DNA of 64,000 nt from Pseudomonas sp. MMS21 TM103. GTDB taxonomy: Bacteria; Pseudomonadota; Gammaproteobacteria; Pseudomonadales; Pseudomonadaceae. The notes below the pieces were generated by a model. That model did no database searches. It was not told the origin of the DNA and saw only the letters and a program-made list of their open reading frames with translations. Below, in pieces: positions 54,879 to 63,487 of this stretch (positions are counted from its first letter, which is position 1; every line of letters starts with the position of its first letter). The stretch spans positions 868,001 to 932,000 of the forward strand of contig NZ_JAJISP010000001.1 in assembly GCF_022132145.1 (NCBI RefSeq). The letters are read 5' to 3'. Position numbers and translations under genes: made by a program.

Positions 54879-56486
54879 ATGGACTTCAGCGCGCGATTGT
54901 ACAAAAAAACCGCACATTTCCTGACCGCCGGCTATCTGCTGGCGATCACGATCCAGGCCTACGGCGCTGATGACAACGCCAGCCAGGCGATCCGCCAGAG
55001 CTTCGCGGCGCATCCAAGCGCCTGCGCCTCGACGCTCGCGGCCGCCGAGCAACAGAGCTCCAGTTTGCTGCACGAGTTCTATGCACAAGAGGCCTTCCTC
55101 CCACTCTGGCGTGAGCCTAGTCGACGTGCGGCGCTGCTGCATGAGCTGGAACAATTGGCCGATGACGGCCTCGACCCGAACGAGTATCGGCTCGACAGCC
55201 TGCGCACCCCGCTGCCGAAGGATATTCAGCAACGCACCTGCGCCGACCTCCTGATCAGTCACAGCTACCTGCAAGCCCTGCAACACTTGTCACGCGGGCG
55301 CCTGGCGCAGGAACCGCTGGAACCTTTCTGGCGCGCCCCCGACAGCGTCAGCCCGACACCACGCCCAAGCGTGCTCAGCCTGGCCATGCAGGGTCTCGAC
55401 AACCTGCCGGCAGCCTTTGCCGCGGCACGCCCGGCCCTGCACCAGTACCAGCAACTGCGCCGCGCCTATGCCGAGCGGCGACGCTTGCCACTCGGCGAGT
55501 GGACGCCGCTTCCCAGTGGCCGGCTGCTGCGCCCGGACAGGCGCGATGCACGGGTTCCCCTGCTGGTCGACCGCCTGGTCGCAGAAGGCTATATAGAGGA
55601 ACCAACTGCGGCCGCCAGCGATCGCTATGATGCCTCCCTGGTGGCCGCAGTGAAGCGCTTCCAGGCTCGCCACGGCCTGCAGGCCGACGGTGTGATCGGC
55701 CCGGACAGCCTGACCGCCCTGAACACCAGCGCCGCCGCACGCCTCGAGCAACTGCGGGTCAACCTCGAGCGCTGGCGCTGGCTGGCCGGCGATATCGAGG
55801 CCAATACCTTGCTGGTGAATATCGCCGGCGGCCAACTCAGCTATTACCGCGACCATCAGCTGCTGTGGCAGGGCCGTGCCCAGGTCGGGCGCCCGGAACG
55901 CCAGACGCCACAGCTAAAATCGCTGGTCAGCCGCCTGACCCTCAACCCAACCTGGACCGTGCCGCCGACCATCATGCGCGAGGACAAACTGCCGGAGATC
56001 CGCCGCGACCTCGGCTACCTGGCACTTCACCAGTTGCGCGTACTCGACCGCGCGGGCAACCCGCTCGACCCGACCAAGGTTGACTGGCAGCACCCCGAGG
56101 GGATCATCCTGCGTCAGGATGCCGGCCCGAAAAATCCCCTAGGGCAATTGGTCATCCGCTTCGCCAACCCGTTCTCCGTGTACCTGCACGACACCCCCAG
56201 CCAGCACCTGTTCAGCAAATCGCCGCGCGCCTTCAGTTCGGGCTGCGTGCGCATCGAAGGCATCATGGAGCTGCTCGATGTCCTGCTGCCAGCCGATGAC
56301 TGCGCCGAGATCGCACGCCAGCTAGCCAGCGGCAAAACCAAGGAGTTCCCACTGCGCGAGCGTCTGCCGATCGTCCTGGCCTACTGGACCGCCGAGGTCG
56401 ATGCCGACGGCGAACTGATCTTGCGCAACGACCTCTATGCCCGGGATCAAAAAGTGCTTGCCGCCTTGCAGCGCAACACATACTGA
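54879..56486 (+). CDS. L,D-transpeptidase, YcbB/LdtD type
   Basis: 535 residues. Signal or anchor segment at about 10-28, then a scaffold domain (HEFYAQEAFLPLWREP, about 65-240), a peptidoglycan-binding domain (DASLVAAVKRFQARHGLQAD) and a YkuD domain with HDTPSQHLFSKSPRAFSSGC, where the cysteine is catalytic. Such enzymes make 3-3 crosslinks in peptidoglycan, independent of penicillin-binding D,D-transpeptidases, and can underlie beta-lactam tolerance. The layout and size fit LdtD-like proteins. Confidence 0.92.
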   Translation: MDFSARLYKKTAHFLTAGYLLAITIQAYGADDNASQAIRQSFAAHPSACASTLAAAEQQSSSLLHEFYAQEAFLPLWREPSRRAALLHELEQLADDGLDPNEYRLDSLRTPLPKDIQQRTCADLLISHSYLQALQHLSRGRLAQEPLEPFWRAPDSVSPTPRPSVLSLAMQGLDNLPAAFAAARPALHQYQQLRRAYAERRRLPLGEWTPLPSGRLLRPDRRDARVPLLVDRLVAEGYIEEPTAAASDRYDASLVAAVKRFQARHGLQADGVIGPDSLTALNTSAAARLEQLRVNLERWRWLAGDIEANTLLVNIAGGQLSYYRDHQLLWQGRAQVGRPERQTPQLKSLVSRLTLNPTWTVPPTIMREDKLPEIRRDLGYLALHQLRVLDRAGNPLDPTKVDWQHPEGIILRQDAGPKNPLGQLVIRFANPFSVYLHDTPSQHLFSKSPRAFSSGCVRIEGIMELLDVLLPADDCAEIARQLASGKTKEFPLRERLPIVLAYWTAEVDADGELILRNDLYARDQKVLAALQRNTY

Positions 56487-56579
56487 TGCACAAGCCGGCC
56501 CTCACACGGGGCAAAAACGCGGCCAATAGGCTTACAATCGGCCGCTAACTTACAAGCTCCGCACAAGGAAATACGCCTC

Positions 56580-57503
56580 ATGGAAATCGGCAGTGTGATC
56601 TTTCTCTTCGTCGGCCTGGCCGTCGCCGTGGTCTTTATGGGTTTCAAAGTGGTGCCCCAGGGTTCCCAGTGGACGGTCGAGCGTTTCGGCCGCTACACCA
56701 ACACCCTCAATCCGGGCCTGAACATCATCGTGCCGGTGATGGACCGCATCGGCCACAAGCTCAGCGTCATGGAAACGGTGCTGGATATTCCGCCCCAGGA
56801 AGTGATCACCTCCGACAACGCCACGGTGCAGATCGATGCGGTGTGCTTCTTCCAGGTGATCAACGCCGCCCAGGCCGCCTACGAGGTGAACAACCTCACC
56901 CATGCGATCCGCAACCTGCTGCAAACCAATATCCGTACCGTACTCGGCTCCATGGAACTGGACGCCATGCTCAGCCAGCGCGACGCGATCAACGAGAAAC
57001 TGTTGCGCACCGTGGATGAGGCGACCGCGCCCTGGGGCATCAAGATCACCCGCATCGAGATCAAGGACATCAGCCCGCCGGCCGACCTGATGGCCGCCAT
57101 GTCCGGGCAGATGAAGGCCGAACGGATCAAGCGCGCGCAAATTCTCGAAGCCGAAGGCCTGCGCGCCGCCGCCATTCTCACCGCCGAAGGCAAGAAGCAG
57201 GCGCAGATCCTCGAGGCCGAGGGCGAACGCCAGGCCGCCTTCCTCGAAGCCGAGGCCCGCGAACGCGCAGCCGGCGCCGAAGCCGAAGCCACCCGGGTGG
57301 TCTCGGTCGCCATCGCTGATGGTAACGTGCAGGCGATCAATTACTTCGTCGCGCAGAAGTACATCGATGCCCTCGGCCAGTTGGCCAGCGCCAACAACAG
57401 CAAGGTGATCCTCATGCCGCTGGAAGCCAGCCAGGTGATCGGCGCGGTCAGCGGTATCGGTGAAATCGTCAAAGCCACCTTCGGTGACAGCAAACAGGGT
57501 TAA
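56580..57503 (+). CDS. SPFH domain protein (stomatin/QmcA-like)
   Basis: 307 residues. One N-terminal membrane segment (about 5-22), then an SPFH/Band 7 domain ([20 protein letters not shown], about 25-180) and a helical coiled-coil region rich in Ala/Glu (about 190-240). The length matches E. coli QmcA. Proteins of this kind form large membrane assemblies; the NfeD partner is encoded 3 bp downstream. Confidence 0.9.
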   Translation: MEIGSVIFLFVGLAVAVVFMGFKVVPQGSQWTVERFGRYTNTLNPGLNIIVPVMDRIGHKLSVMETVLDIPPQEVITSDNATVQIDAVCFFQVINAAQAAYEVNNLTHAIRNLLQTNIRTVLGSMELDAMLSQRDAINEKLLRTVDEATAPWGIKITRIEIKDISPPADLMAAMSGQMKAERIKRAQILEAEGLRAAAILTAEGKKQAQILEAEGERQAAFLEAEARERAAGAEAEATRVVSVAIADGNVQAINYFVAQKYIDALGQLASANNSKVILMPLEASQVIGAVSGIGEIVKATFGDSKQG

Positions 57504-57506
57504 GCG

Positions 57507-57956
57507 ATGTGGGACTACTTGCAGCACCTGTCGTATTGGAACTGGCTGGCCATCGGCACCCTGCTGCTGATCCTCGAGGTGTTCGGCGCGGGCGGTTACC
57601 TGCTGTGGATCGGCATCGCCGCCGCCAGCGTCGGCGTACTGACCTACCTGTTCCCGGCGCTGCCCTGGACCCTGCAGTTCATCCTGTTCGGTGCCTTCTC
57701 GGTGCTCACCGCAGTGTACTGGTGGCGCCGCCAACGCACCGCCGCCAAACCCTCCGATCAACCGGGGCTGAACCGCCGCGGCAGTGAACTGGTGGGCCGC
57801 CAGTTCGTCCTCCATGAAGCCATCAACGCTGGCCACGGCAAGATCAAGGCCGGCGACACCCTGTGGCTGGTCAGCGGCCCGGATTTGCCGGCCGGCAGCA
57901 AGGTCAAGGTGATCGGCCAGGACGGCGTGCTGCTGAAAGTCGAAGCCAGCGGGTGA
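57507..57956 (+). CDS. NfeD family membrane protein (YbbJ-like)
   Basis: 149 residues. Three or four membrane helices (about 10-85) are followed by a C-terminal beta-barrel OB-fold (LVGRQFVLHEAINAGHGKIK, GPDLPAGSKVKVIGQDG). This is the short NfeD type normally paired with an SPFH protein. Its TGA overlaps the start of an acetyltransferase remnant. Confidence 0.88.
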   Translation: MWDYLQHLSYWNWLAIGTLLLILEVFGAGGYLLWIGIAAASVGVLTYLFPALPWTLQFILFGAFSVLTAVYWWRRQRTAAKPSDQPGLNRRGSELVGRQFVLHEAINAGHGKIKAGDTLWLVSGPDLPAGSKVKVIGQDGVLLKVEASG

Positions 57957-58249
57957 ATGCACGGCTCCTCGCGCCGCTAACGGCGGCGCAGGATGGTGCA
58001 GCCCTCGACCTGCTCGACCGGGCCTTTGCCGGCGACCCCACCCTCAGTTGGTATCTGTTCGCCGAACGTGCGGGGTTTGCCCAACGCCGCCGCGCCTACC
58101 TGCGGGCTTATCAATGCTTTCACCGCGCCAACGGCCTGCCGATCCTCGGCGCCTGGCAGGCCGGCCAGCTGACGCTGGCGGGGCTGCAGCAGTACTACCT
58201 GCAAACAGACTGCAGCGACTCGCTGGGTAGATTTCATCCAGGTTCCTGA
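57953..58249 (+). pseudogene. Truncated GNAT acetyltransferase remnant
   Basis: 98 codons from GTG 57953 to TGA 58247-58249. The first 66 residues (LDLLDRAFAGDPTLSWYLFA, later GLPILGAWQAGQL) resemble the N-terminus of a Pseudomonas GNAT-like protein of about 200 residues. After that the reading becomes unrelated (QQYYLQTDCSDSLGRFHPGS), and the acetyl-CoA-binding motif A is absent. It appears to be a C-terminally truncated gene, broken about position 58165. Overlap with the NfeD gene suggests it was once part of that operon. Confidence 0.6.
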
Positions 58250-58334
58250 GCGCGGCTAAACCGACAGGCTTCTGGAACCCCTGGCGGCAACCAGGACTCT
58301 CATATAGAGAGAATCATCCTGAGGAGTTACCCCT

Positions 58335-58640
58335 ATGAATCGCCTTGCAGCCTTACTCTTCAGTGCGCTCTTCGTGTTCACTGCGCCGACATTCGCGGAC
58401 AGCACGGTGCGCGACATCCTCTCGTCCGGCGCGACCACCGCCTCGACCTACCTGACCTTCAAGGACAAGAAGCTGATCGTGCCTGCGCGTGACGATGCCA
58501 GCAGCTATGTCGCCAGCGGCGGGGAAATTCGCGGGCCTTACCTGGAAGCGGCGCTCAGGCAATTACGCGCCGAACATCCCGACCTGCAGGCCAGCGACAT
58601 GCAATTGGCCAGCGCCATCCTCGCCGCCGAGCAGCAGTAG
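58335..58640 (+). CDS. DUF2388 family exported protein
   Basis: 101 residues with a signal peptide (MNRLAALLFSALFVFTAPTFA). The mature part STVRDILSSGATTASTYLTF and AREDA-like VPARDDASSYVASGGEIRGP match DUF2388 (TIGR02448), a Pseudomonas family of small periplasmic proteins of unknown function. GAGGAG precedes the ATG. It converges on the HDOD gene. Confidence 0.85.
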   Translation: MNRLAALLFSALFVFTAPTFADSTVRDILSSGATTASTYLTFKDKKLIVPARDDASSYVASGGEIRGPYLEAALRQLRAEHPDLQASDMQLASAILAAEQQ

Positions 58641-58702
58641 CAGGTCCGCTGGACATGCCGCGGCCGCGTGACCAACCCTGACCAATTGGCGGCCGCGGCG
58701 GG

Positions 58703-59569
58703 TCAGGCCTCGCCCAGCTCGCGGATGCTCTCGCGCAGGTACTCGAAGTCGGACTCGGACAGGCCGACATACTCCAGCACCAACTGCTCGATGCTCTGCC
58801 ACTCGTGGTCCGCGGCCTGGCCACCCAGCACCCGGTGGCTTTCACAGATGTGCTCGGCCATCTTCAGAATCGCCAACAGGGTCTTCAGCTGCGCATCGCG
58901 ACCAGAGTCGTCGCTGAAAATCGCCAAGGCGTCGTGGTGACTGGCGATGGCCTCGCACAGGTGCAGCGGCAGGTTCCACGACTTGGCGGTGAAATAGCCG
59001 ACCACCGCATGATTGGTATTGAGCAGGCGATTCTCGGTGTCGACCACCCGCAACCCGGCATTGGCGCTGTAATAGGCCTCCTCCAGCACCGTCATGAAAC
59101 CGGGGAAACGCTTGACCATCAGCGGAATCCCGCAGTTATGGAACAGCCCGAGTGTGTAGGCCTCATCCGGCGACTGGTAGCCAATCCGCTTGGCCAGGGT
59201 CAGGCAGGTCATGGCCACGTCCTGGGCGGTATCCCAGAAGCGGTTGAGGGTGACTATCGCCTCGTCGCTGAGCTCGCCCTTGATCGACTGGGCATTGATC
59301 AGGTTGATCACCGTGTCGCACCCGAGCAGGTTGACCGCCTGCTGGATCGAGGCGATGCGGTTGGTCAGGCCGAAGAACGGCGAGTTGACGATCTTCAACA
59401 ACGCTCCGGACAACCCGGGATCCTGGCTGATCAGCTTGGCAATGGCCTTCAGGTCGGGACTGGGCATGACCTGCTCCATCTGCAGGTCGACCATGATCTG
59501 TGGCTGCGGCGGCACGCTGATGCCTTGCAGGGCTTTGTGGATCTGTTCGGCTGAGAGCGCGTGGGCCAT
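58703..59569 (-). CDS. HDOD domain protein
   Basis: 288 residues. MVDLQMEQVMPSPDLKAIAK through LLKIVNSPFFGLTNRIASIQ is the HDOD-specific region, and the degenerate HD-like part follows (TLGLFHNCGIPLMVKRFPGF, then AIASHHDALAIFSD). HDOD proteins are regulatory, often in c-di-GMP or stress signalling, and lack known hydrolase activity. Start at 59569 was chosen (MAHALSAEQIHKAL); the frame extends upstream without a good start. Confidence 0.87.
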   Translation of the reverse strand: MAHALSAEQIHKALQGISVPPQPQIMVDLQMEQVMPSPDLKAIAKLISQDPGLSGALLKIVNSPFFGLTNRIASIQQAVNLLGCDTVINLINAQSIKGELSDEAIVTLNRFWDTAQDVAMTCLTLAKRIGYQSPDEAYTLGLFHNCGIPLMVKRFPGFMTVLEEAYYSANAGLRVVDTENRLLNTNHAVVGYFTAKSWNLPLHLCEAIASHHDALAIFSDDSGRDAQLKTLLAILKMAEHICESHRVLGGQAADHEWQSIEQLVLEYVGLSESDFEYLRESIRELGEA

Positions 59570-59727
59570 GGCTAGTCGACATTGATGGCAGAAGGCCAGA
59601 GTGTAGCCGGATTGCCCCCCACCCGAGCAAGCCGCAAACATTCAGCGGCTCGATGGAAAGCCCGTCCGACCTGCGCCTGCGCTTGGCGAACCAGCTATAA
59701 TCGCGCTCTTTTTCTGGAGAACACCCC

Positions 59728-60924
59728 ATGTCCCTGCCTAGCTTGCGGCTTAAAGCCAACGCCGATCGACGCCTGCGGGCCGGCCACCTGTGGGTGTACA
59801 GCAACGAAATCGATGTCGCCGTCACGCCGTTGCATGGCTTTGCCGCAGGCGATCAGGCGATCCTCGAAGCCGCCGGTGGCAAGCCTCTGGGGGTGGTCGC
59901 GCTGAGCCCGAACAACCTGATCTGCGCCCGCCTGCTGTCGCGCGACGTCAAGCATGTACTGGACAAGTCCCTGCTGGTACACCGCATCAACGTCGCCCTG
60001 TCCTTGCGCGAGCGCCTGTTCGACCAGCCCTGCTACCGCCTGGTATTCGGCGACTCCGACCTGCTTCCGGGTCTGGTGGTGGATCGCTTCTTCGACATCC
60101 TGGTGGTGCAACTGGCCTCCGCCACCATGGAGCGGCACAAGGATGAGGTGCTCGCCGCGCTGATCCAGGTGATCAAGCCGAGCGGCATCCTGCTCAAGAA
60201 CGACTCCGCCGCCCGCGACGCCGAAGGTCTGGAGCGTTATGTCGACACCGTTTTCGGTGTGGTGCCGGAATGGGTGGCGCTGGAAGAGAACGGGGTGAAG
60301 TTCGAAGCGCCGGTGATCGAGGGGCAGAAGACCGGCTGGTTCTTCGACCACCGGATGAACCGTGCACGCCTGGCGCCGTACGTCAAAGGCAAGCGCGTGC
60401 TCGACCTGTTCAGCTATATCGGCGGCTGGGGTGTGCAAGCGGCGGCCTTCGGCGCCACTGAAGTGATGTGCGTGGACGCCTCGGCCTTCGCCCTCGATGG
60501 GGTGGAGCGCAACGCCGCCCTCAACGGCCTGTCCGAACAAGTTGCCTGCATCGAAGGCGACGTGTTCGCCGCCCTCAAGGAACTGAAAAACGCCGAAGAG
60601 CGCTTCGACGTGGTGATCGCCGATCCACCTGCCTTCATCAAGCGCAAGAAGGACCTGAAAAACGGCGAGGCCGCCTACCGTCGCCTCAACGAAGCGGCCA
60701 TGCGCCTGCTCAACAAGGACGGCATCCTGGTCAGCGCCTCCTGCTCCATGCACCTGCCGGAAGACGACCTGCAGAACATCCTGCTGACCAGCGCCCGCCA
60801 CCTGGATCGCAATATCCAGCTGCTCGAACGCGGCGCCCAGGGTCCCGATCATCCGGTCCACCCAGCCATCGCCGAGACCCGTTACATCAAGTCGCTGACC
60901 TGCCGTCTACTGCCCAACAATTGA
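59728..60924 (+). CDS. rlmI: 23S rRNA methyltransferase RlmI-like
   Basis: 398 residues. An N-terminal PUA domain (LRLKANADRRLRAGHLWVYS) and a class I methyltransferase domain with VLDLFSYIGGWGVQAAAFGA (SAM-binding), VIADPPAFIKRKKDLKNGEA and SASCSMHL (catalytic cysteine region) identify the RlmI/YccW family. In E. coli it makes m5C1962 in 23S rRNA. The TATAAT-like site (CTATAATCG) lies about 35 bp upstream of the ATG. Confidence 0.93.
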   Translation: MSLPSLRLKANADRRLRAGHLWVYSNEIDVAVTPLHGFAAGDQAILEAAGGKPLGVVALSPNNLICARLLSRDVKHVLDKSLLVHRINVALSLRERLFDQPCYRLVFGDSDLLPGLVVDRFFDILVVQLASATMERHKDEVLAALIQVIKPSGILLKNDSAARDAEGLERYVDTVFGVVPEWVALEENGVKFEAPVIEGQKTGWFFDHRMNRARLAPYVKGKRVLDLFSYIGGWGVQAAAFGATEVMCVDASAFALDGVERNAALNGLSEQVACIEGDVFAALKELKNAEERFDVVIADPPAFIKRKKDLKNGEAAYRRLNEAAMRLLNKDGILVSASCSMHLPEDDLQNILLTSARHLDRNIQLLERGAQGPDHPVHPAIAETRYIKSLTCRLLPNN

Positions 60925-60932
60925 GCCCCTGC

Positions 60933-60957
60933 ACCTGCCGAGTGCGTTTCGGCAGGT
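60933..60957 (+). terminator. Terminator-like hairpin after rlmI
   Basis: ACCTGCCGA (60933-60941) pairs perfectly with TCGGCAGGT (60949-60957) around a 7-base loop, 9 bp after the rlmI stop. A C-rich tail follows with no long T-run. Confidence 0.6.
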
Positions 60958-61068
60958 ACCTCCCCCTCCCCGTTGTTGTTACTACTTCTCCCACCCATCT
61001 AGCGCAAATCCCAAGCTGAACTAGGCTTAGGAACATGCGCGGCGCAGCCGTGCACGGTTATTGCTGGC

Positions 61069-61084
61069 TGGCGCGCTTATTGCT
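61069..61084 (+). promoter_or_regulatory. Sigma-54 (RpoN) promoter
   Basis: TGGCGCG-CTTA-TTGCT: GG (-24) and GC (-12) are 10 bp apart and the other positions fit TGGCACR-N4-TTGCW with a single difference. It lies about 117 bp before the ABC operon and implies an NtrC-type activator. Confidence 0.8.
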
Positions 61085-61200
61085 TTTGGTTATTTATATA
61101 ACAGCGGTCCCACCCTCACGCAGGATGGGACCGCTGGCTGAAGCGTTCGGGTGAAAGCCACAAGCTGGACACCTGTTTTGATGGGAAGCTGGGGAGGATT

Positions 61201-62307
61201 ATGGCTGAGCAAGCTGGGGACAAACCGTTTCTACAATTCACCAATGTGAAGAAGACCTACGACCACAAGACCCTGGTGGTCAAGGATTTCAACCTGGATG
61301 TGGCCAAGGGTGAGTTCATCACCCTGCTCGGCCCCTCCGGCTCCGGCAAGACCACCTGCCTGATGATGCTTGCCGGCTTCGAGGACGTGACCAGCGGCGA
61401 GATCCTGATCAACGGCCGTTCAGTCACCAGCATCGCGCCCTATGCCCGCAACATCGGCATGGTGTTCCAGCAGTACGCCCTGTTTCCACACATGACCCTG
61501 CGCGAAAACCTCGCCTACCCGCTGAAAATTCGCAAAAGGCCCAAAGACGAAATCAATACCAAGGTCGACGAGTACCTGTCGCTGGTCGAACTGCTGGATT
61601 TCGGCAACCGCTTTCCCGGGCAACTGTCCGGCGGCCAGCGCCAGCGCGTGGCCCTGGCCCGCGCGCTGATCTTCGCTCCGGATATCGTCTTGATGGATGA
61701 GCCACTCGGCGCCCTCGACAAGAAGCTGCGCGAACAGATGCAGTTCGAGATCAAGCGCCTGCACGAGCAGCTCGGCTTCACGGTGATCTATGTCACCCAT
61801 GATCAGACCGAAGCGCTGACCATGAGCGACCGCATCGCCGTGTTCAACAACGGCATCGTCCAGCAATGTGCCGCGCCCCACGTGCTGTACGAGCGTCCGG
61901 CCAACCTGTTCGTCGCCGACTTCATCGGCGAAAGCAACAAGCTCAAGGGCACCATCGAGTCGGTTGGCAACGACACCGTCGACGTGCGCCTGGAAGATGG
62001 CGGCCTGATCAGCAGCCTGAAGGCCAACTGTTGCGAAGTCGGCCTGCCGACCACCGTCTCGATTCGTCCGGAAAAACTCACCTTCACCGACCGCCTTGGC
62101 ACTGCCGGCAACCAGGTCAAGGCGCGCTTCGTGACCCGCCACTATGTCGGCGAATACATTCGCTACCACTTCGAGACCAGCGATGGGACCGAACTGGTGG
62201 TGAAGAACCTGAACGACAGCTCGGCCCCGCAGTTCAGCCACAAGGATGAGGTCGCTCTGGCCTGGCTCCCCCAAGACAGCCAGGCGCTCGACCGACCAGC
62301 TACTTAG
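61201..62307 (+). CDS. ABC transporter ATP-binding protein (PotA/AgtA-like)
   Basis: 368 residues. Walker A GPSGSGKTTCL, signature LSGGQRQRVALARAL, Walker B VLMDEPLGALD and H-loop VTHDQTEALTM are intact; the C-terminal regulatory TOBE domain (from about 250) is present. It is a PotA-type ATPase of polyamine or related importers. Gene order ATPase, binding protein, permease resembles agtABCD of P. aeruginosa (5-aminovalerate/GABA uptake), which is also sigma-54 dependent; that match is inference. GGGGAGGATT precedes the ATG. Confidence 0.92.
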   Translation: MAEQAGDKPFLQFTNVKKTYDHKTLVVKDFNLDVAKGEFITLLGPSGSGKTTCLMMLAGFEDVTSGEILINGRSVTSIAPYARNIGMVFQQYALFPHMTLRENLAYPLKIRKRPKDEINTKVDEYLSLVELLDFGNRFPGQLSGGQRQRVALARALIFAPDIVLMDEPLGALDKKLREQMQFEIKRLHEQLGFTVIYVTHDQTEALTMSDRIAVFNNGIVQQCAAPHVLYERPANLFVADFIGESNKLKGTIESVGNDTVDVRLEDGGLISSLKANCCEVGLPTTVSIRPEKLTFTDRLGTAGNQVKARFVTRHYVGEYIRYHFETSDGTELVVKNLNDSSAPQFSHKDEVALAWLPQDSQALDRPAT

Positions 62308-62349
62308 ACGACGCAATAACCACACAACTAAAAGCAATGGAGCACAGCA

Positions 62350-63423
62350 ATGGCTAGATCACTGACCACCCGCTTTTCCACATTCGCTTTGGCTGCAGCG
62401 TTAGGCACGGCCACCTTCGCAGCCAGCGCTGAAGAAAGCCTAACCGTGGTCTCATGGGGCGGTGCCTATGGCGCGGCACAGAAAACCCACATGATCGACC
62501 CGTTCCAGAAGGACACCGGGGTCAAGGTGCTGTTCGAGGATTACTCAGGCGGCGTAGCCGAGATGAAAGCCCAGGTCGAGTCCGGCAATATTCAGTGGGA
62601 CGTGGTCGACCTCGAAGTAATCGACCTCGAGCGCGCCTGCTCCGAAGGCCTGCTCGAGGTCATCCCGCATGAGATCCTGCCGGCCGGTGTCGATGGTACC
62701 CCCGCCGAGCAGGACTTCATCCCTGAAGCCCTGTCCAATGAGTGCGCAGTCGGCAATATCGTCTGGTCGGTCGTGTTCGCCTACAACAAGGACACCATCG
62801 GTGGCACCGAGGCCGCGTCGATCAATGACTTCTTCGACACCAAAAAAATCCCCGGCAAACGCGCCATGCGCAAACGCCCGCAAGTCAATATGGAGTGGGC
62901 ACTGCTGGCCGACGGCGTAGCTCCAGCCGAGGTCTACGAGGTGCTGGCAACCCCCGAAGGCCAGCAACGCGCCTTCGACAAGCTGGCCTCGATCAAGGAC
63001 GATGTGGTCTGGTTCGACTCCTGGTCGCAGGCCCCCCAGCTCCTCAACGACGGCGGGGCGGTTCTGGTGCAATCGGCCAATGGTCGCTTCTATGACGCCA
63101 TCCGCCAGGAAGGCAAGCCCTTCGTCATCGTCTGGGACGGCCACGTCTATGACCTCGATGCCTGGGCTGTACTGAAAGGCTCGCCGAAGAAAGACCTGGC
63201 CTTCAAGTTCATCGCCTACGCCACTGAATCCAAGCCACTGGCCGGCATGTCGGATGTTGCCTACGGCCCGACCCGCAAGTCCTCCACCCCGATGATGGAC
63301 CCTGCTGCTGCACCGCACCTGCCGACCGCACACCTGGATCAAGGCATCCAGGCCGGTTCGGAGTTCTGGGCGGATTACGGTGAGTCGCTCGGCGAGAAAT
63401 TCAACGAGTGGCTGTTGAAGTAA
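62350..63423 (+). CDS. ABC transporter substrate-binding protein (PotD/AgtB-like)
   Basis: 357 residues with a signal peptide (FSTFALAAALGTATFAASA). The mature protein begins EESLTVVSWGGAYGAAQKTH, with FEDYSGGVAEMKAQVESGNI and VVDLEVIDLERACSEGLLE, typical of the family 1/PotD-like binding proteins for polyamines and omega-amino acids. Which ligand binds cannot be read here. It is the second gene of the sigma-54 operon, preceded by GGAGCACAGCA. Confidence 0.9.
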   Translation: MARSLTTRFSTFALAAALGTATFAASAEESLTVVSWGGAYGAAQKTHMIDPFQKDTGVKVLFEDYSGGVAEMKAQVESGNIQWDVVDLEVIDLERACSEGLLEVIPHEILPAGVDGTPAEQDFIPEALSNECAVGNIVWSVVFAYNKDTIGGTEAASINDFFDTKKIPGKRAMRKRPQVNMEWALLADGVAPAEVYEVLATPEGQQRAFDKLASIKDDVVWFDSWSQAPQLLNDGGAVLVQSANGRFYDAIRQEGKPFVIVWDGHVYDLDAWAVLKGSPKKDLAFKFIAYATESKPLAGMSDVAYGPTRKSSTPMMDPAAAPHLPTAHLDQGIQAGSEFWADYGESLGEKFNEWLLK

Positions 63424-63434
63424 TACCTGCGTCT

Positions 63435-63457
63435 GCCCCTCTCCCGCAGAGAGGGGC
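63435..63457 (+). terminator. Intercistronic hairpin after binding-protein gene
   Basis: GCCCCTCTC (63435-63443) and GAGAGGGGC (63449-63457) form a perfect 9-bp stem with a 5-base loop and no U-tract. It probably stabilises the upstream mRNA or attenuates read-through to the permease. Confidence 0.6.
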
Positions 63458-63487
63458 ACTGCCATTGCGCCGTCGAGGAGTCGCTGC

